The notes: a model not told the origin generated them from the letters alone. A stretch of DNA of 64,000 nucleotides from an uncultured Pseudoclavibacter sp. (GCA_946221025.1 CAMIMS010000004.1:1-64000), one strand, 5' to 3'. Counted from the first letter of the stretch, positions 51,048 through 60,220 are shown. Made by a program: numbers and translations.

Positions 51048-51464
51048 CTATTCACCTTCCTCACGGGTAACGATGCGTGCCTTCAGCGGCAGCTTGTGCA
51101 TGGCGCGGGTGAGCGCTTCGCGGGCGAGCTGCTCGTCAACACCGGCGACTTCGAACATGACGCGGCCGGGCTTGACGTTCGCGACCCACCACTCGGGCGA
51201 ACCCTTACCGGAACCCATGCGGACTTCGGCGGGCTTCTTGGTCAGCGGGCGGTCGGGATAGATGTTGATCCAGACCTTTCCACCACGCTTGATGTGACGG
51301 GTCATCGCGGTACGCGCGGCCTCGATCTGGCGGTTGGTGACGTACGCGGGCGTGAGCGCCTGAATGCCGTACTCACCGAAGGTGACCTTGGTGCCACCCT
51401 TCGCCTGGCCGCTGCGACCGGGACGGTGCTGCTTGCGGTGCTTGACTCGACGGGGAATCAACAT
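51048..51464 (-). CDS. rplP: 50S ribosomal protein L16 (uL16)
   Basis: 138 residues. MLIPRRVKHRKQHRPGRSGQ, AARTAMTRHIKRGGKVWINI and GSGKGSPEWWVANVKPGR are conserved. L16 lines the A-site tRNA elbow contact. Two bases after rpsC. Confidence 0.97.
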   Translation of the reverse strand: MLIPRRVKHRKQHRPGRSGQAKGGTKVTFGEYGIQALTPAYVTNRQIEAARTAMTRHIKRGGKVWINIYPDRPLTKKPAEVRMGSGKGSPEWWVANVKPGRVMFEVAGVDEQLAREALTRAMHKLPLKARIVTREEGE

Positions 51465-51466
51465 GG

Positions 51467-52225
51467 TTATGCCTCAACTCCTGCTGCGACCGGCTGCTGC
51501 TCGGCGTCACGGCGCGGGCGGCGGGGGCCACGGTCGTTGCGGTCGCGCGACGACTTCTGCGCGGCCTGCTCGCGGGCGAGTTCACGGTTGGTGAGGTCGC
51601 CCTTGTAGATCCAGACCTTCACGCCGATGCGGCCGTAGGTGGTCTTTGCCTCGTAGAAGCCGTAGTCGATGTTCGCGCGAAGGGTGTGAAGCGGTACGCG
51701 ACCCTCGCGGTAGAACTCCGAACGGCTCATCTCGGCACCGCCGAGGCGGCCCGAAACCTGAATACGAACGCCCTTGGCACCGGCACGCTGCGCGCCCTGA
51801 AGGCCCTTGCGCATGGCGCGACGGAACGCGACACGGGCCGCGAGCTGCTCGGCAATGCCCTGGGCGACCAGCTGAGCCTCGGCCTCGGGGTTCTTGACCT
51901 CGAGAATGTTCAGCTGGATCTGCTTGCCGGTGAGCTTCTCGAGCTCACCGCGGATGCGCTCGGCTTCCGCACCGCGGCGACCAATCACGATGCCCGGTCG
52001 GGCGGTGTGAATGTCGACGCGAACACGGTCGCGGGTGCGCTCGATCTCGATGCGCGAAACACCGGCGCGGTCAAGCTCCTCGCGGAGCATCTCGCGGATC
52101 TTGATGTCCTCGCGAACGTAGTCGGAGTAGCGCTGACCCGGCTTCGTGGAATCGGAGTACCAACGCGACACGTGGTCGGTGGTGATCCCGAGACGGAAGC
52201 CGTACGGATTGATCTTCTGTCCCAT
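51467..52225 (-). CDS. rpsC: 30S ribosomal protein S3 (uS3)
   Basis: 252 residues. MGQKINPYGFRLGITTDHVS; KH domain with VDIHTARPGIVIGRRGAEAE; FYREGRVPLHTLRANIDYGF. The Arg-rich end (KSSRDRNDRGPRRPRRD) is lineage-type. S3 forms the mRNA entry with S4 and S5. Two bases after rplV. Confidence 0.97.
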   Translation of the reverse strand: MGQKINPYGFRLGITTDHVSRWYSDSTKPGQRYSDYVREDIKIREMLREELDRAGVSRIEIERTRDRVRVDIHTARPGIVIGRRGAEAERIRGELEKLTGKQIQLNILEVKNPEAEAQLVAQGIAEQLAARVAFRRAMRKGLQGAQRAGAKGVRIQVSGRLGGAEMSRSEFYREGRVPLHTLRANIDYGFYEAKTTYGRIGVKVWIYKGDLTNRELAREQAAQKSSRDRNDRGPRRPRRDAEQQPVAAGVEA

Positions 52226-52227
52226 GA

Positions 52228-52599
52228 CTAGGCCTCCACCTCGTCGTCTTCCGGCGTCGCCAGCACAACGGTGATGTGGCTGGTGCGCTTGTTGATTCGG
52301 TACGCGCGGCCCTGAGCTCGCGGCTGGAAACGCTTCATCGTCATGCCCTCGTCAACGTAGGCACGCTGCACGATGAGGTCACGCTCATCGAGGCGCTCGT
52401 TGTCGCGGTCAGCGATGACCCGTGCGTTCGCAATGGCCGAAGCCACGACCTTGTAGATCGGGTCGGATGCGGCCTGCGGCGCGAACTTCAGAATGGCCAG
52501 GGCCTCGAGGGCCTGCTTGCCGCGGATGAGGTCGACGACGCGGCGGGCCTTCTGAGGGGTGACGCGGATGTGTCGCACACGTGCGATTGACTCCACCAT
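52228..52599 (-). CDS. rplV: 50S ribosomal protein L22 (uL22)
   Basis: 123 residues from ATG 52599 (MVESIARVRHIRVTPQKARR), AAGGAGGA upstream; 35 extra in-frame codons before it are antisense sequence over rpsS and rejected. ERDLIVQRAYVDEGMTMKRF and PRAQGRAYRINKRTSHITVV end it. L22's loop lines the exit tunnel, the site of macrolide-resistance changes. Confidence 0.97.
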   Translation of the reverse strand: MVESIARVRHIRVTPQKARRVVDLIRGKQALEALAILKFAPQAASDPIYKVVASAIANARVIADRDNERLDERDLIVQRAYVDEGMTMKRFQPRAQGRAYRINKRTSHITVVLATPEDDEVEA

Positions 52600-52621
52600 G
52601 ATTCCTCCTTCACGCCCCGCG

Positions 52622-52903
52622 TTAGCGGCGGCGGCCCTTCTTGTCGTCCTTGTCGTGTCCGCGGTAGGTACGCGTCGGGGCGAACTCGCCGAGCTTGTGA
52701 CCAACCATGGTTTCGGTGACGAACACGGGGATGTGCTTGCGGCCGTCGTGCACGGCGATGGTGTGTCCGAGCATGTCGGGCACGATCATCGAGCGACGCG
52801 ACCAGGTCTTGATGACGTTCTTGCTGCCGGCTTCGTTCTGCTTGAGCACCTTCTGCAGGAGGTGCTCGTCAACGAAGGGGCCCTTCTTGAGACTGCGAGG
52901 CAT
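52622..52903 (-). CDS. rpsS: 30S ribosomal protein S19 (uS19)
   Basis: 93 residues. MPRSLKKGPFVDEHLLQKVL, TWSRRSMIVPDMLGHTIAVH and HKLGEFAPTRTYRGH are conserved. Head protein near the A-site finger. 22 bases before rplV. Confidence 0.97.
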   Translation of the reverse strand: MPRSLKKGPFVDEHLLQKVLKQNEAGSKNVIKTWSRRSMIVPDMLGHTIAVHDGRKHIPVFVTETMVGHKLGEFAPTRTYRGHDKDDKKGRRR

Positions 52904-52918
52904 CTTCTAGCTTCTCTC

Positions 52919-53758
52919 CTACTTGCGCTTCTTACCGGTGGGGCGGCGACGCACGATGAGCTTGTCGCTTTCCTTGTTCGGCCGACGGGTGCGGCCTTCG
53001 GGCTGGCCCCACGGGGAGACCGGGTGGCGTCCACCGGAGGTGCGACCCTCACCACCACCGTGCGGGTGGTCAACCGGGTTCATCACGACACCGCGAACGG
53101 TCGGGCGAACACCCTTCCAGCGCTTGCGGCCGGCCTTACCGAGGTGAATGTTGGCCTGCTCCGAGTTGCCGACCTCACCGATCGTGGCGCGGCAGCGAGC
53201 ATCAACGTTGCGAACCTCACCAGAGGGCAGACGCAGCTGCGCGTACGGGCCGTCCTTCGCGACGAGACGAACCGAGGCTCCGGCCGAACGGGCGAGCTTG
53301 GCGCCACCACCCGGTCGCAGCTCGATCGCGTGCACGACCGTACCGGTGGGGATGTTGCGAAGCGGGAGGTTGTTGCCCGGCTTGATGTCGGCGTTGGGGC
53401 CCGACTCGACAATGTCACCCTGCTTGAGGCGGTCCGGCGCGATGATGTAGCGCTTGGTACCGTCCTCGAAGTGCAGCAGCGCAATGCGCGCGGTGCGGTT
53501 CGGGTCGTACTCGATGTGGGCAACGCGGGCGTCGATGCCGTCCTTGTCGTTGCGCTTGAAGTCGATCACGCGGTACTGGCGCTTGTGTCCACCACCGATG
53601 TGACGGGTCGTGATGCGGCCCTGGTTGTTGCGGCCACCGGTCTTCGGCAGCGGCTTCAGCAGCGACTTCTCGGGGGTCGAGCGGGTGATCTCGGTGAACT
53701 CCGAGACCGATCCCCCGCGGCGTCCCGGCGTCGTGGGCTTGTAGTTGCGAATAGCCAT
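52919..53758 (-). CDS. rplB: 50S ribosomal protein L2 (uL2)
   Basis: 279 residues. MAIRNYKPTTPGRRGGSVSE; GGGHKRQYRVIDFKRNDKDG; MNPVDHPHGGGEGRTSGGRH, including the conserved His of the peptidyl-transferase neighbourhood. 19 bases after rplW. Confidence 0.97.
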   Translation of the reverse strand: MAIRNYKPTTPGRRGGSVSEFTEITRSTPEKSLLKPLPKTGGRNNQGRITTRHIGGGHKRQYRVIDFKRNDKDGIDARVAHIEYDPNRTARIALLHFEDGTKRYIIAPDRLKQGDIVESGPNADIKPGNNLPLRNIPTGTVVHAIELRPGGGAKLARSAGASVRLVAKDGPYAQLRLPSGEVRNVDARCRATIGEVGNSEQANIHLGKAGRKRWKGVRPTVRGVVMNPVDHPHGGGEGRTSGGRHPVSPWGQPEGRTRRPNKESDKLIVRRRPTGKKRK

Positions 53759-53777
53759 GTCGTGCGTCCCTTCGCTT

Positions 53778-54077
53778 CTAGCCGGCCTGCTGGAACAGGT
53801 CGATCGAGCCGGACTTGAGGGTCACGATGGCGCGCTTGGTGTCCTTGCGCTTGCCGGTACCAAAACGCGTGCGACGCGACTTGCCCTGGCGGTTCATCGT
53901 GTTGATGCTCGCAACCTCGACGCCGAAGATGGCCTCGATGGCGAGCTTGATCTCGGTCTTGTTCGAGCGCGGGTCGACCAGGAAGGTGTACTTGCCCTGG
54001 TCCATCAGGCCGTAGCTCTTTTCGGAGATGACCGGCGCGATGATGACGTCGCGCGGGTCCTTGTTCGGAACGCTCAC
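53778..54077 (-). CDS. rplW: 50S ribosomal protein L23 (uL23)
   Basis: 99 residues. DVIIAPVISEKSYGLMDQGK and FLVDPRSNKTEIKLAIEAIF are conserved. L23 is the docking site for trigger factor and SRP at the tunnel exit. ATGA overlap with rplD. Confidence 0.97.
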   Translation of the reverse strand: MSVPNKDPRDVIIAPVISEKSYGLMDQGKYTFLVDPRSNKTEIKLAIEAIFGVEVASINTMNRQGKSRRTRFGTGKRKDTKRAIVTLKSGSIDLFQQAG

Positions 54078-54841
54078 GCGATCTCCTCCTCGGTGTTGGC
54101 GTCCGCGGCGTTGGCGTCAATGGCGGCGGCCTCGGTCTTCGCGGCGGCGCTCACGGTTTCCGGTGCGCTCGAGACGGCAGTGGCGGCGGATGCGCTCTGA
54201 CGCGGCTCGGCGGTACGAGTCTTCGACTCGACGAACTCGTCGAAGGCGGCCTTCGTGAAGAGCACGTCATCGGCCACGACCACGTCATACGCGTTCAGCT
54301 GGTCGACGTACAGGCCGTGCAGACCCTCGAGGTTGCGCACCGATTTGATCGAGAGCTCATCGTCGCGAGTGAGCACGACGAGGACGCTTCGGCGGTCGGT
54401 GACCGTCGCGATGGCAGCAGCAGCCTGTGCGGTCGACGGGGTCTCACCCTCAACGAGCGAGTCGACCACGTGCAGGCGGCCCTGGCGGGCACGGTCCGAC
54501 AGCAGCTGCAGCAGCGCCGCGGCGATCATCTTCTTCGGGGTCCGCTGCGCGTAGTTGCGCGGCACCGGCGTGTGCACGGTTCCACCGCCGCGGTGCTGCG
54601 GCATGCGGATCGAACCCTGACGGGCGTTACCCGTGCCCTTCTGCTTGAAAGGCTTGCGACCCGAACCCGACACTTCGCCGCGGTTCTTGGCCTTGTGGGT
54701 GCCCTGGCGGGCGGCCGCGCGCTGGGCGACAACGACCTGGTGGATCAGCGCGACGTTGGTCTCAACGTCGAACAGCTGTGCGGGCAGCTCCGCGCTGCCG
54801 GTCTTCTTGCCGGCTGCGTCGGTGATGTCAATGGCAGTCAT
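54074..54841 (-). CDS. rplD: 50S ribosomal protein L4 (uL4) with Ala/Thr/Glu-rich tail
   Basis: 255 residues. Conserved LFDVETNVALIHQVVVAQRA, the tunnel loop RKPFKQKGTGNARQGSIRMP, and HGLYVDQLNAYDVVVADDVL. After DEFVES the last 45 residues are a low-complexity Ala/Thr/Glu tail, beyond the normal 205-210 length. L4 in many bacteria represses the S10 operon. Confidence 0.96.
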   Translation of the reverse strand: MTAIDITDAAGKKTGSAELPAQLFDVETNVALIHQVVVAQRAAARQGTHKAKNRGEVSGSGRKPFKQKGTGNARQGSIRMPQHRGGGTVHTPVPRNYAQRTPKKMIAAALLQLLSDRARQGRLHVVDSLVEGETPSTAQAAAAIATVTDRRSVLVVLTRDDELSIKSVRNLEGLHGLYVDQLNAYDVVVADDVLFTKAAFDEFVESKTRTAEPRQSASAATAVSSAPETVSAAAKTEAAAIDANAADANTEEEIA

Positions 54842-54844
54842 TGG

Positions 54845-55498
54845 TTATGCACCTTTCACTGCGTTGCGAACGAACACGAGACGTCCCTTGGCACCGGGGA
54901 TGGCGCCCTTGACGAGGATGAGGCCCTTCTCGGCGTCAACGGCGTGCACCGTGAGGTTCTGCACCGTCACGCGGTCGCCGCCCATGCGTCCGGCCATGCG
55001 GGTTCCCTTGAACACGCGACCGGGCGTGGCCGAGGCACCGATCGAACCGGGCTTGCGGTGGTTCTTGTGCTGGCCGTGCGATGCGCCGACGCCCGCGAAG
55101 TTGTGGCGCTTCATCGTTCCGGCAAAGCCCTTGCCCTTGCTCGTGCCGACGACGTCAACCTTGGTGCCAGCCTCGAAGATGTCGGCACTGAGTTCTTGAC
55201 CGACCTCGAACGAGTCGGCGTCAGCGGTGCGAATCTCGGTCAGGTGGCGACGCGGGGTCACGCCGATCTTCTCGAACTGTCCGGCGGCAGGCTTGTTCAC
55301 CTTGCGCGGGTCGATGGCGCCCGCAGCAATCTGAACGGCGCTGTAGCCGTGCTTCTCATCGGTCTTGATCTCGGTCACCACGTTGGGCGAAACCTGGATC
55401 ACGGTGACGGGCACGACGCGATTGTCGTCGTCCCACACCTGGGTCATGCCGAGCTTGGTGCCGAGCACGCCCTTGAAGGTCTTCGTAGCGGTAGCCAT
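54845..55498 (-). CDS. rplC: 50S ribosomal protein L3 (uL3)
   Basis: 217 residues. GVLGTKLGMTQVWDDDNRVV, GKGFAGTMKRHNFAGVGASH and GSIGASATPGRVFKGTRMAG are conserved. Early assembly protein reaching the peptidyl transferase centre. Eight bases after rpsJ. Confidence 0.97.
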   Translation of the reverse strand: MATATKTFKGVLGTKLGMTQVWDDDNRVVPVTVIQVSPNVVTEIKTDEKHGYSAVQIAAGAIDPRKVNKPAAGQFEKIGVTPRRHLTEIRTADADSFEVGQELSADIFEAGTKVDVVGTSKGKGFAGTMKRHNFAGVGASHGQHKNHRKPGSIGASATPGRVFKGTRMAGRMGGDRVTVQNLTVHAVDAEKGLILVKGAIPGAKGRLVFVRNAVKGA

Positions 55499-55506
55499 TT
55501 GGTCCT

Positions 55507-55815
55507 CTAGAGCTTGATCTCGATGTTGACGTCTGCCGGCAGGTCGAGACGCATGAGCGAGTCGACGGCCTTCGGCGTCGGGTCCACGATGTCGATGAGG
55601 CGCTTGTGGGTGCGCATCTCAAAGTGCTCGCGGCTGTCCTTGTACTTGTGGGGCGAACGAATGACCGCCACGACGTTCTTCTCGGTCGGCAGCGGCACCG
55701 GTCCAATGACCGAGGCACCGGCGCGAGTGACCGTGTCGACGATCTTGCGGGCCGAGCTGTCAATGACCTCGTGGTCGTACGACTTCAGCCGAATGCGGAT
55801 CTTCTGTCCCGCCAT
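55507..55815 (-). CDS. rpsJ: 30S ribosomal protein S10 (uS10)
   Basis: 102 residues from ATG 55815 (MAGQKIRIRLKSYDHEVIDS). GPVPLPTEKNVVAVIRSPHK and REHFEMRTHKRLIDIVDPTP are conserved. Also the NusE antitermination factor. It leads the S10 cluster; longer in-frame starts fall in the leader and are rejected. Confidence 0.97.
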   Translation of the reverse strand: MAGQKIRIRLKSYDHEVIDSSARKIVDTVTRAGASVIGPVPLPTEKNVVAVIRSPHKYKDSREHFEMRTHKRLIDIVDPTPKAVDSLMRLDLPADVNIEIKL

Positions 55816-56515
55816 ACGTGACTCTCTTTCTCCGTGACGTACCGTCGTAGGTGACGTGCCGAAGGGCGCTGCCCTCCGGAGCGTGCGCATCCCGGATCCG
55901 GACCGACATTGAGGCATGCCGGCACCGGTGCTCGCACCGCTGTTGTTCTGTCAAGGTTGTCGCCGATACGCGCAGGCGACCGGCCGGTTTATACGGCGCC
56001 CAAGGCTGCGACATGCGGCGTACCACACGTTGCGGTTAGGGGCGCTGGAGCGTTGCTCTGCTGCCGGTGGCGGCATCTGCCGAAGCCTTAGCCGACCAAC
56101 TCCGATCGGATGAGCTTCTCTGGGCGATGACGCACTGCTCGGCAGTGATCCGGCCGCGCACGGGGCGCGAGCGCGAAGTACTCAACTCGAAGAGTCTAGG
56201 TCGACGGATGAAACGCGTGCAACCCGGGCGTGTCGCAACTGGACGCCCGGTTGGATTTGTGCGTTCCCGACGGGGCACTACGCATGGAGACCTCTTTTAT
56301 ATATGCACATGAGGTTGAACGTCCCGTGCGGTGTCCTGACGACCTGAGACGCCGTCACGCATAGCTGTGTCTTACTGCCGCCCCGACGAACTGTCAATGG
56401 GTAGAAGTACCCGTTATCAAAAGGCTATGATTTCGTTACTTTTTTGTTCGCGACACCGACGGTGACGCGGCCGCCATCTACGGGGCCGAGTCGGTGTTGT
56501 TCCCTGCCGGGGCCG
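55816..56515. other. Leader and promoter region between rpsJ and the DUF1800 gene
   Basis: About 700 bases between divergent transcripts, with no supported gene (several short frames lack coding character). It holds a probable S10 operon promoter at 56369-56397, giving an untranslated leader of about 550 bases that could carry L4 or other control. An AT-rich stretch at 56415-56450 probably belongs to the DUF1800 gene's promoter. Confidence 0.6.
56369..56397 (-). promoter_or_regulatory. Probable promoter of the S10 ribosomal protein operon
   Basis: Read leftward: TTGACA (56392-56397, perfect), 17 bases, TAAGAC (56369-56374, 3 of 6). It precedes the whole leftward set starting with rpsJ. No better pair was found nearer to rpsJ; another TTGACA at 55948-55953 lacks a -10. 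Confidence 0.5.
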
Positions 56516-58690
56516 ATGAAAGGCAGACTCGAGTTGACTACCCCGAATCACGCGCCGTTTGATCCTGTACAGCCAACCCGCCGCGAGCTCCGGGCGCAAG
56601 AGCGGGCTGCCGGCAAGGGGGGCGGCGCAGAGGCGCAAGGCGCCGAAGCCGGTGTCGCTGGAACCGGACTGACCGGTCGCCGAATTGTTCTGACCGCCGG
56701 CGCCGCCGCGCTCGGTGGCACCGCGCTGGGTCTTGTGAACAACATGATCGGACAGCGCGCCACGACCGTCACGGGTGCAGGCCCTGGCGGGCCCGACACG
56801 TTCCCGCTTTCTGGCATCGGTGGCACCCCCGAACCCGGATCCACGACCGGCAGCTCGTTTGGCACCCCGGCGGCCGGTTCACGCGGCGGCACGGGTGGAC
56901 GCCCGCCGGCCCCCGGCGCTGCGGGCCGCTCCACGGGCAACGGACGTGGCCTGGCCACGGGCGGCGCCGCCGGCAGCGGCACTCGCCCCACGCCGGGCGC
57001 TACCGCACCGACTGCCCCCGCGACCGCCAAGCCCGGCCAGAACTCGGGTGCGAACGGCACTCAGGGCAACGGCACGGGCACGGGTTCAGGCAACGGCGCC
57101 AACGGCGCGCCCGTTGCGGCACCCTCGACCCCGGGTGCCGGCGCACCTCGCCAGCCCGACATCCTCGCTCCGTCAAGTGACCGCGACGAGTCGTACGCGC
57201 AGGCGATGGCCGATCAGCACCAGGAGATCCGCGGTTACGACCCGCAGCTTCCCACCGGGCGCACCGGCCCGAACATCTCGGCGCCCGTCGCTGACACGCC
57301 GGAAGCCGTTCGCCACCTGCTTCGCCGCGCCGGCTACGGAATCGGCTGGTTCGCCGAGTCCGAGGTCACCAGCATGGGCATCGACGCATGGCTGACCCAG
57401 CAGCTCGACCCGAACTTCGAGGATCCGTCCGAGGGCACTATTCGCAGCTGGTTCCCGCACGCGATGCGAGACATCGCGGGCGTGCGCGCCTCCATCGGCC
57501 GCTTCGAATGGGATGCGCAGGTCGACTTCGGTAAGGCCACGCTTGCGCGCCAGCTGTTCTCGAAGCGTCAGATCTTCGAGAACGTGGTCGATGTGATGCA
57601 CAGCATCCTGCACGTGACCATCCCGTCCGACTTCGCCTGGGACTGTGGCCCCGACTACGGGAACCGCGTCATTCGTGCGCACGCCTTCGGCAAGTTCCGC
57701 GACATGCTGACCGAGTCCGCTCGCCACCCGGCGATGATCCACTACCTCAACAACGTGGATTCGGTCGACGGCGAGATCAACGAGAACTACGGCCGGGAGC
57801 TCCTCGAGCTTCACACCGTGAGCGTGAACGGTGGCTACACCGAAGAGGACGTCTTCGCCTCCTCAATCATCATGTCGGGCCGCCGCCTCAACTGGGACAC
57901 GGGCGAGTTCATCTACCAGCCGGAGCACCACGTGACCGGCCCCGTCAAGGTGCTCGACTTCCAGCACGAGAACGCGGATGCGAACAAGGGCTTGGAACTT
58001 GGAGATGCCTACCTCGCGTACCTGGCGTCGCACCCGAGCACCGCTCGACACGTTGCACGGCGCCTCGCCACCCGCTTCATCGCCGACACCCCGAGCGAAT
58101 CGGTCGTCGAGCACCTTGCGGGTGTCTACCTCGCGAAGGACACCGACATTCTCGAGACGGTTACGGAGATCTTCCGCCTTCCCGAGTTCTGGCAGACCGC
58201 CGGAACCAAGGTTCGTCGCCCGCTTGAGGACGTCATCGGTGTCGTGCGTTCGATCGGTGCCAACGTTGAGACGTCCACCAAGCAGGGTGTGAGCGAGCTC
58301 TACTGGGAGCTCCAGCAGATGGGCCACGCACCAATGGCGTGGGTGCCGGTCAACGGCTTCCCGGATGTGGCATCCGCATGGATGTCCGCCAGCCAGCTCA
58401 TCCGCCGTTGGAATGTGCACCGTTCGCTCACGAACGGCTGGACCGAAGGCATTGAGCCGTCGAAGGAGTTCCTCGCGAACGTCACCCCGACCACCAGCAT
58501 GACCGTTGGTGCCTGGGTCGAAACCGTTTCGAAGCGAACGCTGGGCATCGAACCCACCGAGCAGATCAAGGCCGCTGCCACCGCATTCCTCGACGCAAGC
58601 CTCGACTCGAATGTCACTGAGACGCACATCGGTCTCACGCCGCACTTCACGGCGCTCTTCTACAACTCGCCCGAATTCGCGATCCGCTGA
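56516..58690 (+). CDS. DUF1800 family exported protein
   Basis: 724 residues from ATG 56516 (MKGRLELTTPNHAPFDPVQP); TTG 56537 or TTG 56444 cannot be excluded. A twin-arginine-like signal is at residues 54-75 (GRRIVLTAGAAALGGTALGL), preceded by a charged segment. Residues 78-215 are Gly/Ala/Thr/Pro low-complexity linker. The DUF1800 domain follows from about 264 (VRHLLRRAGYGIGWFAESEV; YGRELLELHTVSVNGGYTE; RHVARRLATRFI). DUF1800 genes are almost always paired with DUF1501 genes, as here 11 bases downstream. Function of the pair is unknown; surface or envelope role is inferred from the signals. Confidence 0.88.
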   Translation: MKGRLELTTPNHAPFDPVQPTRRELRAQERAAGKGGGAEAQGAEAGVAGTGLTGRRIVLTAGAAALGGTALGLVNNMIGQRATTVTGAGPGGPDTFPLSGIGGTPEPGSTTGSSFGTPAAGSRGGTGGRPPAPGAAGRSTGNGRGLATGGAAGSGTRPTPGATAPTAPATAKPGQNSGANGTQGNGTGTGSGNGANGAPVAAPSTPGAGAPRQPDILAPSSDRDESYAQAMADQHQEIRGYDPQLPTGRTGPNISAPVADTPEAVRHLLRRAGYGIGWFAESEVTSMGIDAWLTQQLDPNFEDPSEGTIRSWFPHAMRDIAGVRASIGRFEWDAQVDFGKATLARQLFSKRQIFENVVDVMHSILHVTIPSDFAWDCGPDYGNRVIRAHAFGKFRDMLTESARHPAMIHYLNNVDSVDGEINENYGRELLELHTVSVNGGYTEEDVFASSIIMSGRRLNWDTGEFIYQPEHHVTGPVKVLDFQHENADANKGLELGDAYLAYLASHPSTARHVARRLATRFIADTPSESVVEHLAGVYLAKDTDILETVTEIFRLPEFWQTAGTKVRRPLEDVIGVVRSIGANVETSTKQGVSELYWELQQMGHAPMAWVPVNGFPDVASAWMSASQLIRRWNVHRSLTNGWTEGIEPSKEFLANVTPTTSMTVGAWVETVSKRTLGIEPTEQIKAAATAFLDASLDSNVTETHIGLTPHFTALFYNSPEFAIR

Positions 58691-58701
58691 GAGGCCGAAC
58701 G

Positions 58702-60090
58702 ATGGTCACCACCCCCGAATCCAACAACCCGTACTCGATTCACCCCGACTGCCCCGACTTCCGCATGCTCGGAGGTCAGACGGAAGGCGAAGCCGCGCTT
58801 CGTGCACTCGGTGACGCTGTCGCCCGTGATGACCGCGAACGCGACGCCATGTGGGCGCGCGAGGGCTTCACTCGCCGCGCGCTGCTGACCGGCGGTCTCG
58901 GTGTCGGTGTCGCAGCCCTCGCCGCGCAGCTCACTACCGCCCGCGTCTCCTACGGTTCGCCGGCCGAGATGGCGGCGAACGGCAACCGCTCGCTCGTTGT
59001 CGTCTTCCTCCGCGGAGGCCTCGACGGACTCTCGGTGCTCGTTCCCGCTGAGGACAAGGACCTGCTCGCCTCGCGACCGAACATCGCGATTCGCGGAGGT
59101 AGCCTCATCCCCTTCGACCGCAACTTCGGTCTGCACCCGGCGCTTTCCGCGCTCAAGCCGATGCTCGACGCGGGCAAGATCGCGGCGGTGCCCGACATCG
59201 CGACGCCCGAGCTTTCCCGCTCGCACTTCCAGGCTCAGGACTGCCTCGAGCGCGGTGGGACGTCCGCCGGTGGAAACACCGGTTGGCTTGACCGCGTGCT
59301 CGAGCAGGCCGGTGCCGGAACCACGTTCCGTTCGGTCTCGGCGACGCAAAACCTCACGCGCTCGCTGATCGGTACGCAGAACTCGCTCGTGGCACGCCGC
59401 CTGAGCGACCTGAAGATCCACGCGAACGACAACCTCCGCGACAAGACCCGCGCCGCGATCGAGCAGCTCTACACCGGCATCGAGCACCCCTTCACCGTTC
59501 AGGCCGGTATCGCGCTTGACGCAGACGCTCAGGCCGCCGCCATCAACGCGGCGAACAACGACGACCCGCGCGGATACCCCGAGGGCGGCTTCCCGAGCGA
59601 CCTCCGCACCCTCGCCACGCTCATCAAGTCTGAGGTCGGCATGCGCCTGGCGACCGTCGACCTCGGCGGATGGGACATGCACTCGGGCATCGGTGACGTT
59701 GACCAGGGCAACATGCGCGATGCGCTGCAGAAGCTCGGCGACTCGCTCGCCGCGTTCTTCGCCGACCTCGGCCCGAAGGCCGACTCGACCACGGTCATCC
59801 TCATGTCAGAGTTCGGTCGCCGAGCTGAGCAGAACGGTTCGGGTGGAACCGACCACGGTCACGGCGGACTCGCGATGGCCATCGGTGGTGGCGTTCGCGG
59901 TGGTGTCTACGGAACCTGGAACGGCGTCAGCGAGAATGCGCTCGTGTACGGCGACCTTCCCGGCCACAACGACTTCCGCGACTTCCTTGGTGAGGTCGTC
60001 ATGTCGACCATGGGCCTTACCGAAGGTCAGCTCGCGAACGTCTTCCCCAACTGGAAGGTGTCAACGAGCGGCATGATGGTGCCGGCCTAA
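58702..60090 (+). CDS. DUF1501 family exported protein
   Basis: 462 residues. Tat-type signal FTRRALLTGGLGVGVAALAA at residues 56-75, after a charged N-terminal region. The domain (alkaline-phosphatase/sulfatase-like fold) shows RSLVVVFLRGGLDGLSVLVP, HPALSALKPMLDAGKIAAVP, VDLGGWDMHSG and MSEFGRRAEQNGSGGTDHGH. The HxH near TDHGHGG suggests metal binding. Catalysis unproven. ATG follows GAGAGG within a few bases of the DUF1800 stop; a strong terminator ends the pair. Confidence 0.9.
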   Translation: MVTTPESNNPYSIHPDCPDFRMLGGQTEGEAALRALGDAVARDDRERDAMWAREGFTRRALLTGGLGVGVAALAAQLTTARVSYGSPAEMAANGNRSLVVVFLRGGLDGLSVLVPAEDKDLLASRPNIAIRGGSLIPFDRNFGLHPALSALKPMLDAGKIAAVPDIATPELSRSHFQAQDCLERGGTSAGGNTGWLDRVLEQAGAGTTFRSVSATQNLTRSLIGTQNSLVARRLSDLKIHANDNLRDKTRAAIEQLYTGIEHPFTVQAGIALDADAQAAAINAANNDDPRGYPEGGFPSDLRTLATLIKSEVGMRLATVDLGGWDMHSGIGDVDQGNMRDALQKLGDSLAAFFADLGPKADSTTVILMSEFGRRAEQNGSGGTDHGHGGLAMAIGGGVRGGVYGTWNGVSENALVYGDLPGHNDFRDFLGEVVMSTMGLTEGQLANVFPNWKVSTSGMMVPA

Positions 60091-60108
60091 GCGCACACAT
60101 CGCGCACA

Positions 60109-60156
60109 CGAGAAACGCGCTCCCTTCGCCCGTCGGTGGAGGGGGCGCGTTTCTCG
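60109..60156 (+). terminator. Intrinsic terminator after DUF1501 gene
   Basis: 16-bp stem 60109-60124 with 60141-60156 (one G-T pair), 18 bases after the stop, followed by ttgcg. It also separates the pair from the convergent sortase gene. Confidence 0.85.
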
Positions 60157-60220
60157 TTGCGTGTGATGTCGTTCAGACCCCGCGGACGCAGTCAGATCGG
60201 ACGCTACGCGTACCGCATGC

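Noticed and set aside
56067..56312. 81-codon rightward frame in the S10 leader
   Set aside because: No ribosome binding site or family; lies inside the probable leader of rpsJ.
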